Part shown: positions 40,413 to 48,033 of the stretch, one piece after another
Position numbering within the stretch: position 1 is the first letter of the stretch
Layout: the number at the start of each line of letters is the position of its first letter
Program-made: the position numbers and the translations under genes
Notes under the pieces: model-generated
What the model saw: the letters and a program-made list of their open reading frames with translations, nothing else
Told to the model about the DNA's origin: nothing
Databases searched by the model: none
Origin: a virus
Virus record (IMG/VR): IMGVR_UViG_3300046692_000164
Location: 1-53,141 of that record
Length of the DNA stretch: 53,141 bases
Reading direction: 5' to 3' (one strand)

Positions 40413-40714
40413 CTTTTTCAATCTCACAATCTCGCGTTTCTCGTTCCGAACTCGACAGCTTGATGTCCGACTTCATCGCCAAGGGCGGTCAGCCACGTCA
40501 GTATCCGCGCGGCTTCACTTCGGACTGGATGTATCTTCAGAGCATCATGGCCCGATTTGGCTACGAGCTTCGCTGCGACCGGCGCTGGTATGTCCTGAGA
40601 CCATTGAGGTCGAGAGGAAGCCCGAAACGGATCACCAGAACTGAAGTCCTCGCGGCCATCGACAAGATCCTCGTCGACAACGGCATGCAGCCTTTCCTTC
40701 GGAGGGAAGCATGA
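40409..40714 (+). CDS. Hypothetical protein of early right operon
   Basis: 101 aa from the ATG at 40409 (ATGA overlap). It begins MTFSISQSRVSRSELDSLMS and contains FTSDWMYLQSIMARFGYELR; basic overall. The open frame upstream of 40409 shadows the previous gene. No domain recognised. Confidence 0.68.
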   Translation: MTFSISQSRVSRSELDSLMSDFIAKGGQPRQYPRGFTSDWMYLQSIMARFGYELRCDRRWYVLRPLRSRGSPKRITRTEVLAAIDKILVDNGMQPFLRREA

Positions 40715-40872
40715 CCAGCACCGCGCCGGACCGAAAACCAATCCCAAGCCATTACATCGGTTGCCCCAAATGCTGGAAGCCGCTGTCGATCGCTGAGCAG
40801 ATCGAGCGGCACTGCGAAGAATGCACAATGGACGTTCAGCCGGAAGAAATCCGAAATCGGAGGGCAGCATGA
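40711..40872 (+). CDS. 53-aa zinc-finger-like protein
   Basis: Short gene in ATGA overlaps on both sides, with GGAGGGAAGC upstream. Two CxxC pairs (GCPKCWKPL and HCEECTMD) form a likely zinc ribbon. Function unknown; conserved spacing of Cys residues and perfect coupling support a real gene. Confidence 0.7.
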   Translation: MTSTAPDRKPIPSHYIGCPKCWKPLSIAEQIERHCEECTMDVQPEEIRNRRAA

Positions 40873-40997
40873 GCGGGACAATGTTTGAAGCGTCACTCGT
40901 CGCCGTGGTCGTCATCTGCTTCATCGCCACGTTCCTCTGCGCCTGCGCTTGCGGTCTGTCTGGTCGCATCAGCCGTGAACAAGGGGACGGCGAATGA
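40869..40997 (+). CDS. 42-aa membrane peptide
   Basis: Begins in an ATGA overlap with the zinc-finger gene and ends in an ATGA overlap with the next. One hydrophobic, Cys-rich helix (SLVAVVVICFIATFLCACAC) and a polar tail (GRISREQGDGE). Function unknown. Confidence 0.65.
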   Translation: MSGTMFEASLVAVVVICFIATFLCACACGLSGRISREQGDGE

Positions 40998-41185
40998 GCT
41001 TCTTCCTCCTAGGCCTTCAATACTGCGCCGGAGCGTTTGGCATTCTCGTGGTGGCGGTCGTCCTTGGCAGCATCGCCTATTGGCTCTTCCGTCTCGTCTA
41101 CGGCCCGAGCCACGGAAGTCAGTCGGATGACGAAGCCGGCGCGCCCGAGGGCGATAGCCGCCAGTTCCGACGCGAGGATTATTGA
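40994..41185 (+). CDS. 63-aa membrane protein
   Basis: One long hydrophobic helix (GAFGILVVAVVLGSIAYWLF) followed by a polar C-terminus rich in Asp, Glu, Ser and Arg. Two adjacent tiny membrane genes (with 40869-40997) suggest a paired function, for example in superinfection exclusion; no family recognised. Last gene before the antisense gene region. Confidence 0.67.
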   Translation: MSFFLLGLQYCAGAFGILVVAVVLGSIAYWLFRLVYGPSHGSQSDDEAGAPEGDSRQFRREDY

Positions 41186-41224
41186 ATTTCAATTGAGCGC
41201 GTCCCCCTCCCAAGCTCCGCGCGC

Positions 41225-41521
41225 TCAAGACTGGTCCAGATCTTCCTCCTCCGGGGTCTGGACCAGGACATTTATCCTCGGTCGAGCGCGGCCAAGCCTC
41301 ATTACGACGGCGGCAACTGCGCTCCCAAGGCACTGAAATGAGGCTGGCGACGACAGCGGATCGTCGCCAGCAGCAAGATCGACCATGGCGGCGCGTCGAT
41401 CTCGCGGAAATGGAATTACCTGGCTCGCCGATGCGGCGGACTGAGACGAGGCGGATAACTCACCCGTCGCACGCGGGAAGCGGTCTGCCTCGTCTCCATC
41501 AATTTGAGTGCCTTTGGTCAT
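41225..41521 (-). CDS. DUF6074-like protein, antisense within right operon
   Basis: 98 aa from an ATG at 41521 with GGAG eight bases upstream. The element SQVIPFPRDRRAAMVDLA is the mark of a small Rhizobiales family (DUF6074-like), whose members carry V-(I/L)-P-F-P followed by a basic residue and are frequent in phages. No convincing plus-strand gene fills 41186-41570, so this may be the true content, transcribed against the operon. Its last bases form one arm of a perfect 10-bp inverted repeat (41231-41240 / 41257-41266). Confidence 0.55.
   Translation of the reverse strand: MTKGTQIDGDEADRFPRATGELSASSQSAASASQVIPFPRDRRAAMVDLAAGDDPLSSPASFQCLGSAVAAVVMRLGRARPRINVLVQTPEEEDLDQS
41231..41266. repeat. 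10-bp inverted repeat
   Basis: CTGGTCCAGA and TCTGGACCAG separated by 16 bases. It can form a strong hairpin on either strand in the region between right-operon genes; no T run follows on either side. Possible transcript-processing or attenuation site. Confidence 0.6.
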
Positions 41522-41600
41522 CAGTAAGCTCCGTGAACAAGAGCAATTGACCATAGGAGCCGTCGGAATAATGCGCAGAAACAATAGGAAAAATCCGATT

Positions 41601-41948
41601 ATGAGTACCGTCGATTTTTGCCAGTCAGCTTTACGGGATCACATATCGCCGCCGCAACAAGGCAGCGTGAAGACCCGCATTATCAAAGCCGCCCGCAAAC
41701 TCGGATGGTCTCCATCTCGGACACGAGACGTTTGGTACGCCGACCCGCGGGTATCCATCAGTGCAGAAGAATTGCGGGAAATCGAGGAAACGGCGGGGAT
41801 CAGATATGGGCGAGAAGAAGCAAGAGAACTCGATGCGGCAATCGGCCGGGCCACTGCGCTCTTGGTGGAGATGCAAGCGCATAGCCCTCGGACGCTCGCT
41901 CATGCGCTCATCGAGGCAGCTCGCATATTGGCTGGCTCCGGAGCTTAA
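41601..41948 (+). CDS. Putative DNA-binding protein
   Basis: 115 aa from the ATG at 41601; an in-frame ATG at 41571 with AGGAG 12 bases upstream would add ten residues. Residues about 22-60 (VKTRIIKAARKLGWSPSRTR, then DVWYADPRVSIS) look like a helix-turn-helix, and the C-terminal half is helical. Possibly a transcription factor of the early operon; family not recognised. Confidence 0.65.
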   Translation: MSTVDFCQSALRDHISPPQQGSVKTRIIKAARKLGWSPSRTRDVWYADPRVSISAEELREIEETAGIRYGREEARELDAAIGRATALLVEMQAHSPRTLAHALIEAARILAGSGA

Positions 41949-41963
41949 GGACGAATTGAAATC

Positions 41964-42497
41964 ATGACCGTAGACCGTCTAAGCGAAATCGATTGGCCTT
42001 TGCATCTGACTTATGAGCATACCACAGGCGTATTCTTGTGGTTGCAAAGAGAAGTCAGATCTAAGCACGACAAAGCCTTCAATTCGAGATTTTCTGGTTG
42101 TGAGGCGGGGTCTATATCGCGAGATGGTTACAGGGTAATTCGGGTTAAAGGGCAGTCTTATCTGTCACACCGTATTGCTTGGATTATGCATTTTGGTGTC
42201 GTTCCGTCGCATGGAATTGATCACATTAATGGTAATCGCTCGGACAATAGGATTTTAAATCTTAGGGACGTTCCCCAGTCCTTAAACCTCAAGAATCTTC
42301 GCATATCAGAGAAAAACAAAAGCGGGCATCCGGGTGTTTATTTCAGCCGACGCGACAATGTCTGGCACGCGCAAATCTACGAGCGTGGGAAGCCGATCTA
42401 TCTCGGACACTCAAAAGACTTTGATGCTGCCGTGACGCTTCGGAAGAATGCCGAGGCAGATCTTGGATATCACCCGAACCATGGACGGCCCGCATGA
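41964..42497 (+). CDS. HNH homing endonuclease with AP2-like C-terminus
   Basis: 177 aa. HNH core IDHINGNRSDNRILNLRDV at residues 85-103, preceded by YLSHRIAWIMHFG. Residues 121-165 (GHPGVYFSRRDNVWHAQIYE, then IYLGHSKDFDAA) form an AP2-like DNA-binding unit. The gene looks distinctly lower in GC than its neighbours, which fits recent arrival of a mobile homing gene. Same general architecture as the gene at 54-617 but clearly divergent. Confidence 0.85.
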   Translation: MTVDRLSEIDWPLHLTYEHTTGVFLWLQREVRSKHDKAFNSRFSGCEAGSISRDGYRVIRVKGQSYLSHRIAWIMHFGVVPSHGIDHINGNRSDNRILNLRDVPQSLNLKNLRISEKNKSGHPGVYFSRRDNVWHAQIYERGKPIYLGHSKDFDAAVTLRKNAEADLGYHPNHGRPA

Positions 42498-42709
42498 TGC
42501 GGCAGATCTCAATGACCGAACCCACCGAAATGATCTCCTGGTTAGACAAGCGCATAGCCAGCGCCATGACCTGGCTCGACGACCACGGCCGTCAGAGCAA
42601 GCGTCCTCGTCCTGAAGGCGAGATCTCCGCCAAGGAATACGACATCGCTCGGTTTGAGGAGATCAAGGCGGCATATGTGAAGGCGCTCGCGAAGAGGGAT
42701 GCGGCATGA
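42494..42709 (+). CDS. Small hypothetical protein
   Basis: 71 aa with ATGA overlaps on both sides; alternative ATG at 42512. A helical protein with EMISWLDKRIASAMTWLDDH and a charged tail ending AYVKALAKRDAA. Function unknown. Confidence 0.65.
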   Translation: MMRQISMTEPTEMISWLDKRIASAMTWLDDHGRQSKRPRPEGEISAKEYDIARFEEIKAAYVKALAKRDAA

Positions 42710-43365
42710 TCCAGAACACCTCTTCTGCTGTCATGCAGCAGCGCAGCGAACCTCACGACAGCCTCGACGACTTCCCGACACAGCCATGGGCAACACGGGC
42801 GCTATGCGAGCACGTTCTGGTCGGATGCCATCTGACTAGCAAGACTGTCTGGGAACCTGCCTGCAATCGCATGCACATGGCCGAGCCCCTTGGGGAGTAT
42901 TTTCGGTACGTCGCATCAAGCGATGTGCACGACTACGGCATAGAGCCGGACACGAACGGTTTCCCGTTTCGGCACGATTTCCTCTTCATGGGTCCGTCTC
43001 CTATCGTCAACTCGGATTGGATCATCAGCAATCCGCCCTTCCGCCTTGCCGAGCAGTTTATTGCCAAGGCGCGCGATCTGGCAACCGAAGGCGTGGCCAT
43101 GATCGTCCGCACGTCTTTTCTGGAGGGCGTTGGGCGATACCAGAACCTATTCAGCAAGAACCCGCCATCTATCGTCGCTCAGTTCTCCGAGCGTGTCCCG
43201 ATGGTCAAGGGCCGACTGACCGCGACCGGATCGACTGCAACGTCTTATTGCTGGCTCATCTGGATTAAGGGCGTCAGCACCACGAAACTTGTTTGGATTC
43301 CGCCGTGTCGCAAGAAGCTTGAGCGGCCGGAAGACTATGCAGCCTATCGCGAGGTGGCAGCATGA
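42706..43365 (+). CDS. N6-adenine DNA methylase-like protein
   Basis: 219 aa. The SAM-binding site looks like TVWEPACNRMHMAEPLGEYF (motif I, EPACNR) and the catalytic motif like DWIISNPPF (NPPF). The target-recognition part is short, so it may be an orphan or atypical methylase. Phage orphan methylases can protect phage DNA from restriction or change gene expression. The EPAC-N-R in place of EPAAGR is a deviation but seen in phage versions. Confidence 0.82.
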   Translation: MIQNTSSAVMQQRSEPHDSLDDFPTQPWATRALCEHVLVGCHLTSKTVWEPACNRMHMAEPLGEYFRYVASSDVHDYGIEPDTNGFPFRHDFLFMGPSPIVNSDWIISNPPFRLAEQFIAKARDLATEGVAMIVRTSFLEGVGRYQNLFSKNPPSIVAQFSERVPMVKGRLTATGSTATSYCWLIWIKGVSTTKLVWIPPCRKKLERPEDYAAYREVAA

Positions 43366-43550
43366 CGTTCGCTGAAGCCTTCAACCTAATAGGCCCTGAT
43401 GTTGAAGCAATAGCCCAAGAGCTTGGCATTGATCCGTCTGAAGCCGACCGCCTAATCAACGAAAAGCTGAACAAGCGATACGAGAACCGGATTCGCAATG
43501 AGCGAGTGCGTTCCGAGCTGCGCGACATTCGTGCGAGGAGGCAGGTATGA
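43362..43550 (+). CDS. Small hypothetical protein
   Basis: 62 aa, ATGA overlaps at both ends. FNLIGPDVEAIAQELGIDPSE could be part of a helix-turn-helix; the C-terminus is strongly Arg-rich (NRIRNERVRSELRDIRARRQ). Function unknown; possibly a nucleic-acid-binding protein. Confidence 0.65.
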   Translation: MTFAEAFNLIGPDVEAIAQELGIDPSEADRLINEKLNKRYENRIRNERVRSELRDIRARRQV

Positions 43551-44353
43551 CAGACGCCGCGTTATTTCAGCCTGATCTCCAGCCGCTAGGCAAGGTCACG
43601 TCATCGGATGTCAAGAAGGCGATCAGCGATGTCTTCGCGCCGCCAGCTTATCAAACGTTCTTCGAGGTATCGAACGCAACCGGGTACGGCATCAAGAGCT
43701 ATGCCGACGCGATTGCTATGGGCGTTTGGCCTTCGACCGGCCATGAGATCCACGGCTTCGAGGTGAAGGTCAGCCGATCGGACTTCCTCAACGAGATGAA
43801 GAACCCTGAGAAGGCCATGCCTATCATGCAGTATTGCCATCGGTGGTCGCTCGTATGCCCGGCCAATATGGTGAAGCCAGATGAGGTCCCGGCGACTTGG
43901 GGCATTTACTGGTTCAAGGATGGCGTCATTCGGAAGGCACGGCAAGCACCTTTGCTCGAAGCCAAACCGCTGACCGCCGGCTTTGTCGCAGCACTAGTTC
44001 GCCGCGCAGGGCAACTCGATACAGCCTCCATCAACAAGGCCGTGGCCGAAGCCCGTGAACGCTGGGATCGGGATAAGAAGCAGGATATCGAGGACGAGGT
44101 ACGGCGCCGCAGCGGTAGCCGTGACGCTGCCCTGAAGCTACTCCATGCCATGGAGGCTGCATACGGACACAATCTGGATAGCTGGGATGTCGAGGCACTT
44201 TGCAAGGCCGTCGCCATCACCGCGAAACTGGGGCTGCATGAGAGCTGGTCCAGCCCGATTTCCATGTTGGCGATGATCGAGGATTCTGGCAACCGCATTC
44301 GCAAGGTGTTGTCAGAGGCTGGCGTCGAACTTCCGAAGAGGAAGAACGCATGA
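43547..44353 (+). CDS. MmcB-like / PD-(D/E)XK nuclease-family protein
   Basis: 268 aa. Region 60-130 contains HEIHGFEVKVSRSDFLNEMK with an Glu-x-Lys pair and YCHRWSLVCPANMVKPDEVP, then WGIYWF. The same order is found in MmcB-like DNA repair proteins and related phage nuclease-fold proteins of alphaproteobacteria. The C-terminal half is helical. It lies beside the DUF1064 gene, so the pair may process DNA. Catalytic activity not certain. Confidence 0.72.
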   Translation: MTDAALFQPDLQPLGKVTSSDVKKAISDVFAPPAYQTFFEVSNATGYGIKSYADAIAMGVWPSTGHEIHGFEVKVSRSDFLNEMKNPEKAMPIMQYCHRWSLVCPANMVKPDEVPATWGIYWFKDGVIRKARQAPLLEAKPLTAGFVAALVRRAGQLDTASINKAVAEARERWDRDKKQDIEDEVRRRSGSRDAALKLLHAMEAAYGHNLDSWDVEALCKAVAITAKLGLHESWSSPISMLAMIEDSGNRIRKVLSEAGVELPKRKNA

Positions 44354-44724
44354 GCGAAGTCATGACCCGCGAGGAGTATCAGGCCGCCATCGCCAAGCCG
44401 AAGCGCGGGAATAAATTCGGCGCCAAGCGGACGGTAGTTGACGGCATCACCTTCGACAGCAAGCGCGAGGCGGAAGTCTATTCCGACCTGAAGCTGCTTG
44501 AGCGCGCCGGCAGGATATCCGGCTTCGAGCGCCAGCGTAAATTCAACCTGATCGTCAATGGAGAAATCATCGGCACATACCGGGCCGACTTCGCCTTCAT
44601 CGACCACGACCAAGATGGAAGGTTTAGGGCGATCGATGTGAAGGGGTTTGATACTCCATTAAGCGCTTGGAAACGGAAACATGTGGCCGCTTTGTATGGG
44701 ATTGAAGTCGAGGTGGTTCGATGA
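44350..44724 (+). CDS. DUF1064 endonuclease-like protein
   Basis: 124 aa; ATGA start overlap (second Met at 44362). The family core is clear: NKFGAKRTVVDGITFDSKREAE, YSDLKLLERAGRISGFERQ and YRADFAFID, then AIDVKGFDTPLSAWKRKHV. Glu, Asp and the Asp-x-Lys motif correspond to the PD-(D/E)XK site. DUF1064 proteins are thought to act like Holliday-junction or repair nucleases in phages. Confidence 0.87.
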   Translation: MSEVMTREEYQAAIAKPKRGNKFGAKRTVVDGITFDSKREAEVYSDLKLLERAGRISGFERQRKFNLIVNGEIIGTYRADFAFIDHDQDGRFRAIDVKGFDTPLSAWKRKHVAALYGIEVEVVR

Positions 44725-45158
44725 CCGATGCACCTTGCATGAAAATCAACGTGAATTCTTTCCTGGCTGACACCCTGCATCTCTCAACTAAAGAGGTCGG
44801 TGAATATGCGCTGATGTTAATTTCTGGCTGGCAGCGGCCAACGCGGAACATGCCGACAATCAAGCAGCTCAGGTCTCTCAATCTAACGAAAATCCAGTGT
44901 AGCCGCCACATTCGATACGACCTTCACCCAAGCAATTGGCCTGAAGGTGATTGGGCATCAGTTCGCGAGGCAGTTTTCCTTCGCGATGGCATGGTCTGCG
45001 CGTACTGCCGCACGACCGAAGGCCCATTCGATGTCGATCACATTTTCCCGAAATCTCGTGGTGGCCGAAATACCAGTTCCAATCTCACTATCGCGTGCGC
45101 CTCCTGTAACCGCAGCAAGGGCGCCAGAACACCGGAAGAATGGATGTCTAGCCGATGA
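44721..45158 (+). CDS. DUF1376-like fragment fused to HNH nuclease
   Basis: 145 aa. Residues about 6-40 (MKINVNSFLADTLHLSTKEV, then GEYALMLISGWQRP) resemble the beginning of DUF1376 replication proteins. After a divergent bridge, residues 75-143 form an HNH nuclease: RDGMVCAYCRTTEGPFDVDH, FPKSRGGRNTSSNL and CASCNRSKG. It reads as an HNH domain that replaced the rest of a replication gene. Overlaps both neighbours by 4 bp and is still in frame, so it is probably expressed. Confidence 0.75.
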   Translation: MTDAPCMKINVNSFLADTLHLSTKEVGEYALMLISGWQRPTRNMPTIKQLRSLNLTKIQCSRHIRYDLHPSNWPEGDWASVREAVFLRDGMVCAYCRTTEGPFDVDHIFPKSRGGRNTSSNLTIACASCNRSKGARTPEEWMSSR

Positions 45159-45688
45159 GCCGTATCAGATCAATTCACCCTGGATTCTTCACAGATGAGC
45201 GTCTGGTTTCAGTCACCCCAGAGGCTCGCCTATTGTTCCTGGGCATCGGCGTAGAAGCTGACGACAAGGGCATATTCGAATGGAAGCCCGTGACGCTGAA
45301 AATGCGTCTTTTCCCCGCCGACAACTTTGATGTCGCCGCGCTTCTGGTCGACCTTGAACGCGAGGGAGTTATCCTTTCCTACGAAATTGACGGCCGTAAG
45401 TACGGAGCAATTCGGAATTTCCGTAAGCATCAGCGCCCAAAAACTCCGAATGACGTCCATCCTATCACACCTGATATCTCCAATTACGTTGGCTTAGGCG
45501 TCAACGCTTCGGAAAAACCAGACGCTGATAATGGCGCTTTTCCCCTAAAAGGAGAAAAGCCAATTCAGATGGAGGATGGAGGAGGGAAGAGGAAGGAAGA
45601 AAAACCGAAAAATGGTTTTTCTTCTAGCGCTAGCGCGCCGAAAAAATCAGATCTCGAAATAATCAGGGGGAAGTTCATCGATGCATGA
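45155..45688 (+). CDS. Replication initiator-like protein
   Basis: 177 aa. The N-terminal 110 residues (RIRSIHPGFFTDERLVSVTP, LFLGIGVEADDKGIFEWKP, LKMRLFPADNFDVAALLVDL and YGAIRNFRKHQRPKTPND) match the winged-helix domain of phage replication proteins in Rhizobiales. The C-terminal 60 residues are low-complexity and contain an 11-bp inverted repeat at the DNA level. Such proteins bind the phage origin or load helicase; the exact step is unknown. Confidence 0.82.
   Translation: MSRIRSIHPGFFTDERLVSVTPEARLLFLGIGVEADDKGIFEWKPVTLKMRLFPADNFDVAALLVDLEREGVILSYEIDGRKYGAIRNFRKHQRPKTPNDVHPITPDISNYVGLGVNASEKPDADNGAFPLKGEKPIQMEDGGGKRKEEKPKNGFSSSASAPKKSDLEIIRGKFIDA
45596..45624. repeat. 11-bp inverted repeat inside replication gene
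   Basis: GAAGAAAAACC and GGTTTTTCTTC, seven bases apart, perfectly complementary. It lies in the low-complexity 3' part of the replication gene and resembles an A/T-rich terminator hairpin; a 10-bp palindrome CTAGCGCTAG follows at 45624-45633. Confidence 0.75.
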
Positions 45689-46322
45689 CCTCGTTTCCGA
45701 AGATATCTTCGATCGCCTTCCAGAGCGATATCGCCGTAGGGCCAGAGAGATCGCTCAGCGTGTTAGCGAGATCGATCGGCTGATGGAGCGTTGCAAGCCT
45801 ATCGCCATCCGAGACGCTGCGATCCGCCTTCGCGGTCAACTCCGCCCGCAGCCAGGTATCGAGATCGGAGACTTCGCCGAGGAGTTCCGCCAGGCATGCG
45901 CCGATCTTCCGGAATGGGCCGTATCTGAGGCCACGAACGATTTCCTTGGCGGCCGGGTCGAGAACCACACCGGCCAGTTCATGCCGACATGTGCGGAGTT
46001 TGCCAAGCATGCCCGGTCGATCACCGCCCCGTTCTGGGGTGAACGGTTGGGCCTGCGCCGGGAAGCTCAGAAGCTCTTCGACAGAGCCGAGGACGAGCGC
46101 CGCCGCATGCAGATCGCTATCGAGCGAGCCAAGCCAGGACACCGCGAATGGGTTCGGAAGCTTGCAAAGTCCGTCACGGCAGGGGCACCGGTGATCACCA
46201 GCCGCAAGCAGGCTTCGACTGACCCGGAGACGCAGGCAAAGCTCGATGCTCTCAAGGCAAAGCGTCCCGAGACGATATCGAAACTCCCACAAACCAGCAT
46301 GGTACGAGGATCCAAGCGATGA
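45681..46322 (+). CDS. Replication-region protein, unknown
   Basis: 213 aa, 8-bp overlap with the initiator-like gene. Helical, with LPEWAVSEATNDFLGGRVEN, FMPTCAEFAKHARSI and a basic C-terminus. Proteins with this FMPT-AE motif often follow the replication initiator in Rhizobiales phages and may load the helicase; not shown by any clear motif (no Walker A). Confidence 0.72.
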   Translation: MHDLVSEDIFDRLPERYRRRAREIAQRVSEIDRLMERCKPIAIRDAAIRLRGQLRPQPGIEIGDFAEEFRQACADLPEWAVSEATNDFLGGRVENHTGQFMPTCAEFAKHARSITAPFWGERLGLRREAQKLFDRAEDERRRMQIAIERAKPGHREWVRKLAKSVTAGAPVITSRKQASTDPETQAKLDALKAKRPETISKLPQTSMVRGSKR

Positions 46323-46798
46323 ACATCCAGTTTGAAACCAAGCACTACCAGACCGGCGCCGAGATGATCGAGGAGGCCAAGGCGCGCCGCAAGCGGTTCG
46401 AGATTGCGGGACGGCTGGCTAAGATGAAAAAGCTCGCGCCGGTGCAGGCTTCTGAGCCGGTAGAGATCCGCTTCGTCGCCCCCAAGATCCCGCTCTGGGA
46501 TCAGTTCAGCTTGAACTTCGACGCTCACGTCACTGAATGGCACATGCGGAAGGTAAACCCGCCGCTGACCTATCTCAAGGACCGGTGCGCCGAACTCGGG
46601 TGGTCATTCACGGTGATCATCGGCCCGCAGCGCCGGGACAAGGTTGTAGAGGTTCGCCATCAGCTCATGTGGGAGATATCCGATCGGTTCACGATCAGCC
46701 TTCCGCAGATCGGGCGCATGTTCGGTGGCCGCGATCATACGACAGCGCTTTACGCGATCCGCAAGGTTGAAGCACGGATGGCGGAGACCCGCGCATGA
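46319..46798 (+). CDS. Stand-alone DnaA domain IV-like DNA-binding protein
   Basis: 159 aa. Residues about 105-155 carry the DnaA signature: VVEVRHQLMWEISDRFTISL, then PQIGRMFGGRDHTTALYAIR, a near-exact copy of the helix-turn-helix that reads DnaA boxes. The AAA+ ATPase domain of DnaA is absent, and the N-terminal 100 residues are unassigned. It could bind DnaA boxes in phage or host origins, either to recruit host factors to the phage or to compete with host DnaA. Confidence 0.88.
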   Translation: MNIQFETKHYQTGAEMIEEAKARRKRFEIAGRLAKMKKLAPVQASEPVEIRFVAPKIPLWDQFSLNFDAHVTEWHMRKVNPPLTYLKDRCAELGWSFTVIIGPQRRDKVVEVRHQLMWEISDRFTISLPQIGRMFGGRDHTTALYAIRKVEARMAETRA

Positions 46799-47088
46799 CC
46801 AATCGATACGCAGCATATCCGCACAAGCTCCCGAGCGGACGGTATTGGGCCATGACGCGCCTATGCCGGGATGCTCATCCGTCGCCAATCATGGGCGCCG
46901 GCAATAAGCCGAAGGTGTTCGGCAGCAAAGGCGAGGCTGCCGAAGAATGCCTCAAGCACATGCTGGCATTTATGAACGGACGGGAGATCCGCGGCGAAGT
47001 GTTCGACGGGCCGTCGGTCAAGGAGGCGAAGTTCGCGATGGCTGACAAGCTGTTTCGCAAAGAGGCGGTTATGGAGATGGCGCGATGA
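46795..47088 (+). CDS. Hypothetical protein
   Basis: 97 aa, ATGA overlaps at both ends. Contains YPHKLPSGRYWAMTRLCRD and FGSKGEAAEECLKHMLAFMN; no family recognised. Belongs to the rightward operon after the DnaA-like gene. Confidence 0.67.
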   Translation: MTNRYAAYPHKLPSGRYWAMTRLCRDAHPSPIMGAGNKPKVFGSKGEAAEECLKHMLAFMNGREIRGEVFDGPSVKEAKFAMADKLFRKEAVMEMAR

Positions 47089-47342
47089 GCCTATCCGATA
47101 ACGGTCCAAGTGCGGGGCGATCTGCCATCTACGGATACCAGGGGTATGTCCATGGGCACGTATTGGCTTCGGTCACCATATCAAGCCACCTCCAGGCCGC
47201 CTTGATGCAGTCGATCCTTATTGAGGCCATGAAGCAGTATGCGGGCCGACCGCAGGAAACCCTGCTGGCTAAATGGAATAACGATCTCACCAGAACCATT
47301 CGCCAAGCTGAGGCTGAGCGCTGGACGGGTTGGAACAACTGA
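47085..47342 (+). CDS. Hypothetical protein
   Basis: 85 aa, ATGA overlap with the preceding gene; GYQGYVHGHVLASVTISSHL and a C-terminal charged helix. No family recognised. Confidence 0.62.
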   Translation: MSLSDNGPSAGRSAIYGYQGYVHGHVLASVTISSHLQAALMQSILIEAMKQYAGRPQETLLAKWNNDLTRTIRQAEAERWTGWNN

Positions 47343-47370
47343 GCGGCGGCTCGAACACGAGGGCAATGAA

Positions 47371-47931
47371 ATGGCGAGACGAGGACGAAAAGAGAAGTTG
47401 GGCGGTGTGACCTTGGCCGAGATCGGTCACCTGCAGACCAAGCCAGTGCTACACGAGGTCGACAACCCGCTCCACAATCCAGCGCACGACGGCGAGGCTT
47501 GGAACCCGAAGCGGATATTGAGCGCTATCAACCTCAAGGAAAGCGCGCTGGTGACGCTTGAGCAGCGCAAGCTCATCAATCCGGCGCAGGTGAGGGCAGG
47601 CGAACGCTTCCGCGTCATATGGGAAGCTCTTGGCGGCGCTGGCGCGGGATCGTTCGATTATACCCGGGAGCCGGTCGACGGCGGTGGCCCGCGATCTGCG
47701 CTTTCCGATAAGCAGATCCAGGCAGGAATTGACCTAGCTGATTGCCGGCGTGTCCTTGGCATCGGGTACGATATTATGGTCAAGGTTTGCGGGGAAGGGC
47801 GTGCTGTCGCCGAGCTGACCCAGAGCAAGAACCTCCAGCGAGCCTATATAGAAATGCTAAAGCAGGGGATGACTGCGCTTGCCATTCACTTCGGGTATGA
47901 AAACCATGGGAAACTGCGAAAGCAGGCTTGA
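47371..47931 (+). CDS. DUF6456-like protein, possible late regulator
   Basis: 186 aa from the ATG at 47371 (GAGGGCAATGAA); the frame upstream shadows the previous gene. Region 75-186 (AGERFRVIWEALGGAGAGSF, LADCRRVLGIGYDIMVKVCG, IHFGY) fits the DUF6456 family of alphaproteobacteria. It is the last gene of the early right operon, followed by a terminator, the position where antiterminators (Q-like) lie in temperate phages. The regulatory role is a positional inference. Confidence 0.75.
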   Translation: MARRGRKEKLGGVTLAEIGHLQTKPVLHEVDNPLHNPAHDGEAWNPKRILSAINLKESALVTLEQRKLINPAQVRAGERFRVIWEALGGAGAGSFDYTREPVDGGGPRSALSDKQIQAGIDLADCRRVLGIGYDIMVKVCGEGRAVAELTQSKNLQRAYIEMLKQGMTALAIHFGYENHGKLRKQA

Positions 47932-47946
47932 AGGGGATTCCCTTCA
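47929..47946 (+). other. 7-bp hairpin at the stop codon of the DUF6456-like gene
   Basis: TGAAGGG-GATT-CCCTTCA, a perfect stem that includes the TGA stop. No T run follows; it may be an mRNA end structure or part of a regulatory leader for the late operon. Confidence 0.55.
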
Positions 47947-48006
47947 GGTTCCGAATCAAGTATAGGAAATGCATAGTGGTGAATTGCGCAAGGCGACCAC
48001 CAAATC

Positions 48007-48029
48007 AAGCCGCCTTCGGGCGGTTTTTT
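48007..48029 (+). terminator. Rho-independent terminator before the tRNA-like gene
   Basis: CCGCC-TTCG-GGCGG stem followed by six T residues. It ends the early right operon only four bases before the tRNA-Gly-like sequence, so the tRNA and the late genes need read-through, antitermination or an own promoter. Confidence 0.9.
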
Positions 48030-48033
48030 GTTC

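Noticed and set aside
39462-40427. 321-aa minus-strand frame opposite Cro and the GapR-like gene
   Set aside because: It would run through the operator region and oppose two genes with recognisable families; no start signal is visible.
41338-41550. 70-aa plus-strand frame between the membrane-peptide genes and the DNA-binding gene
   Set aside because: Arg-rich shadow-like sequence without a good ribosome binding site; the minus strand offers a better gene here.
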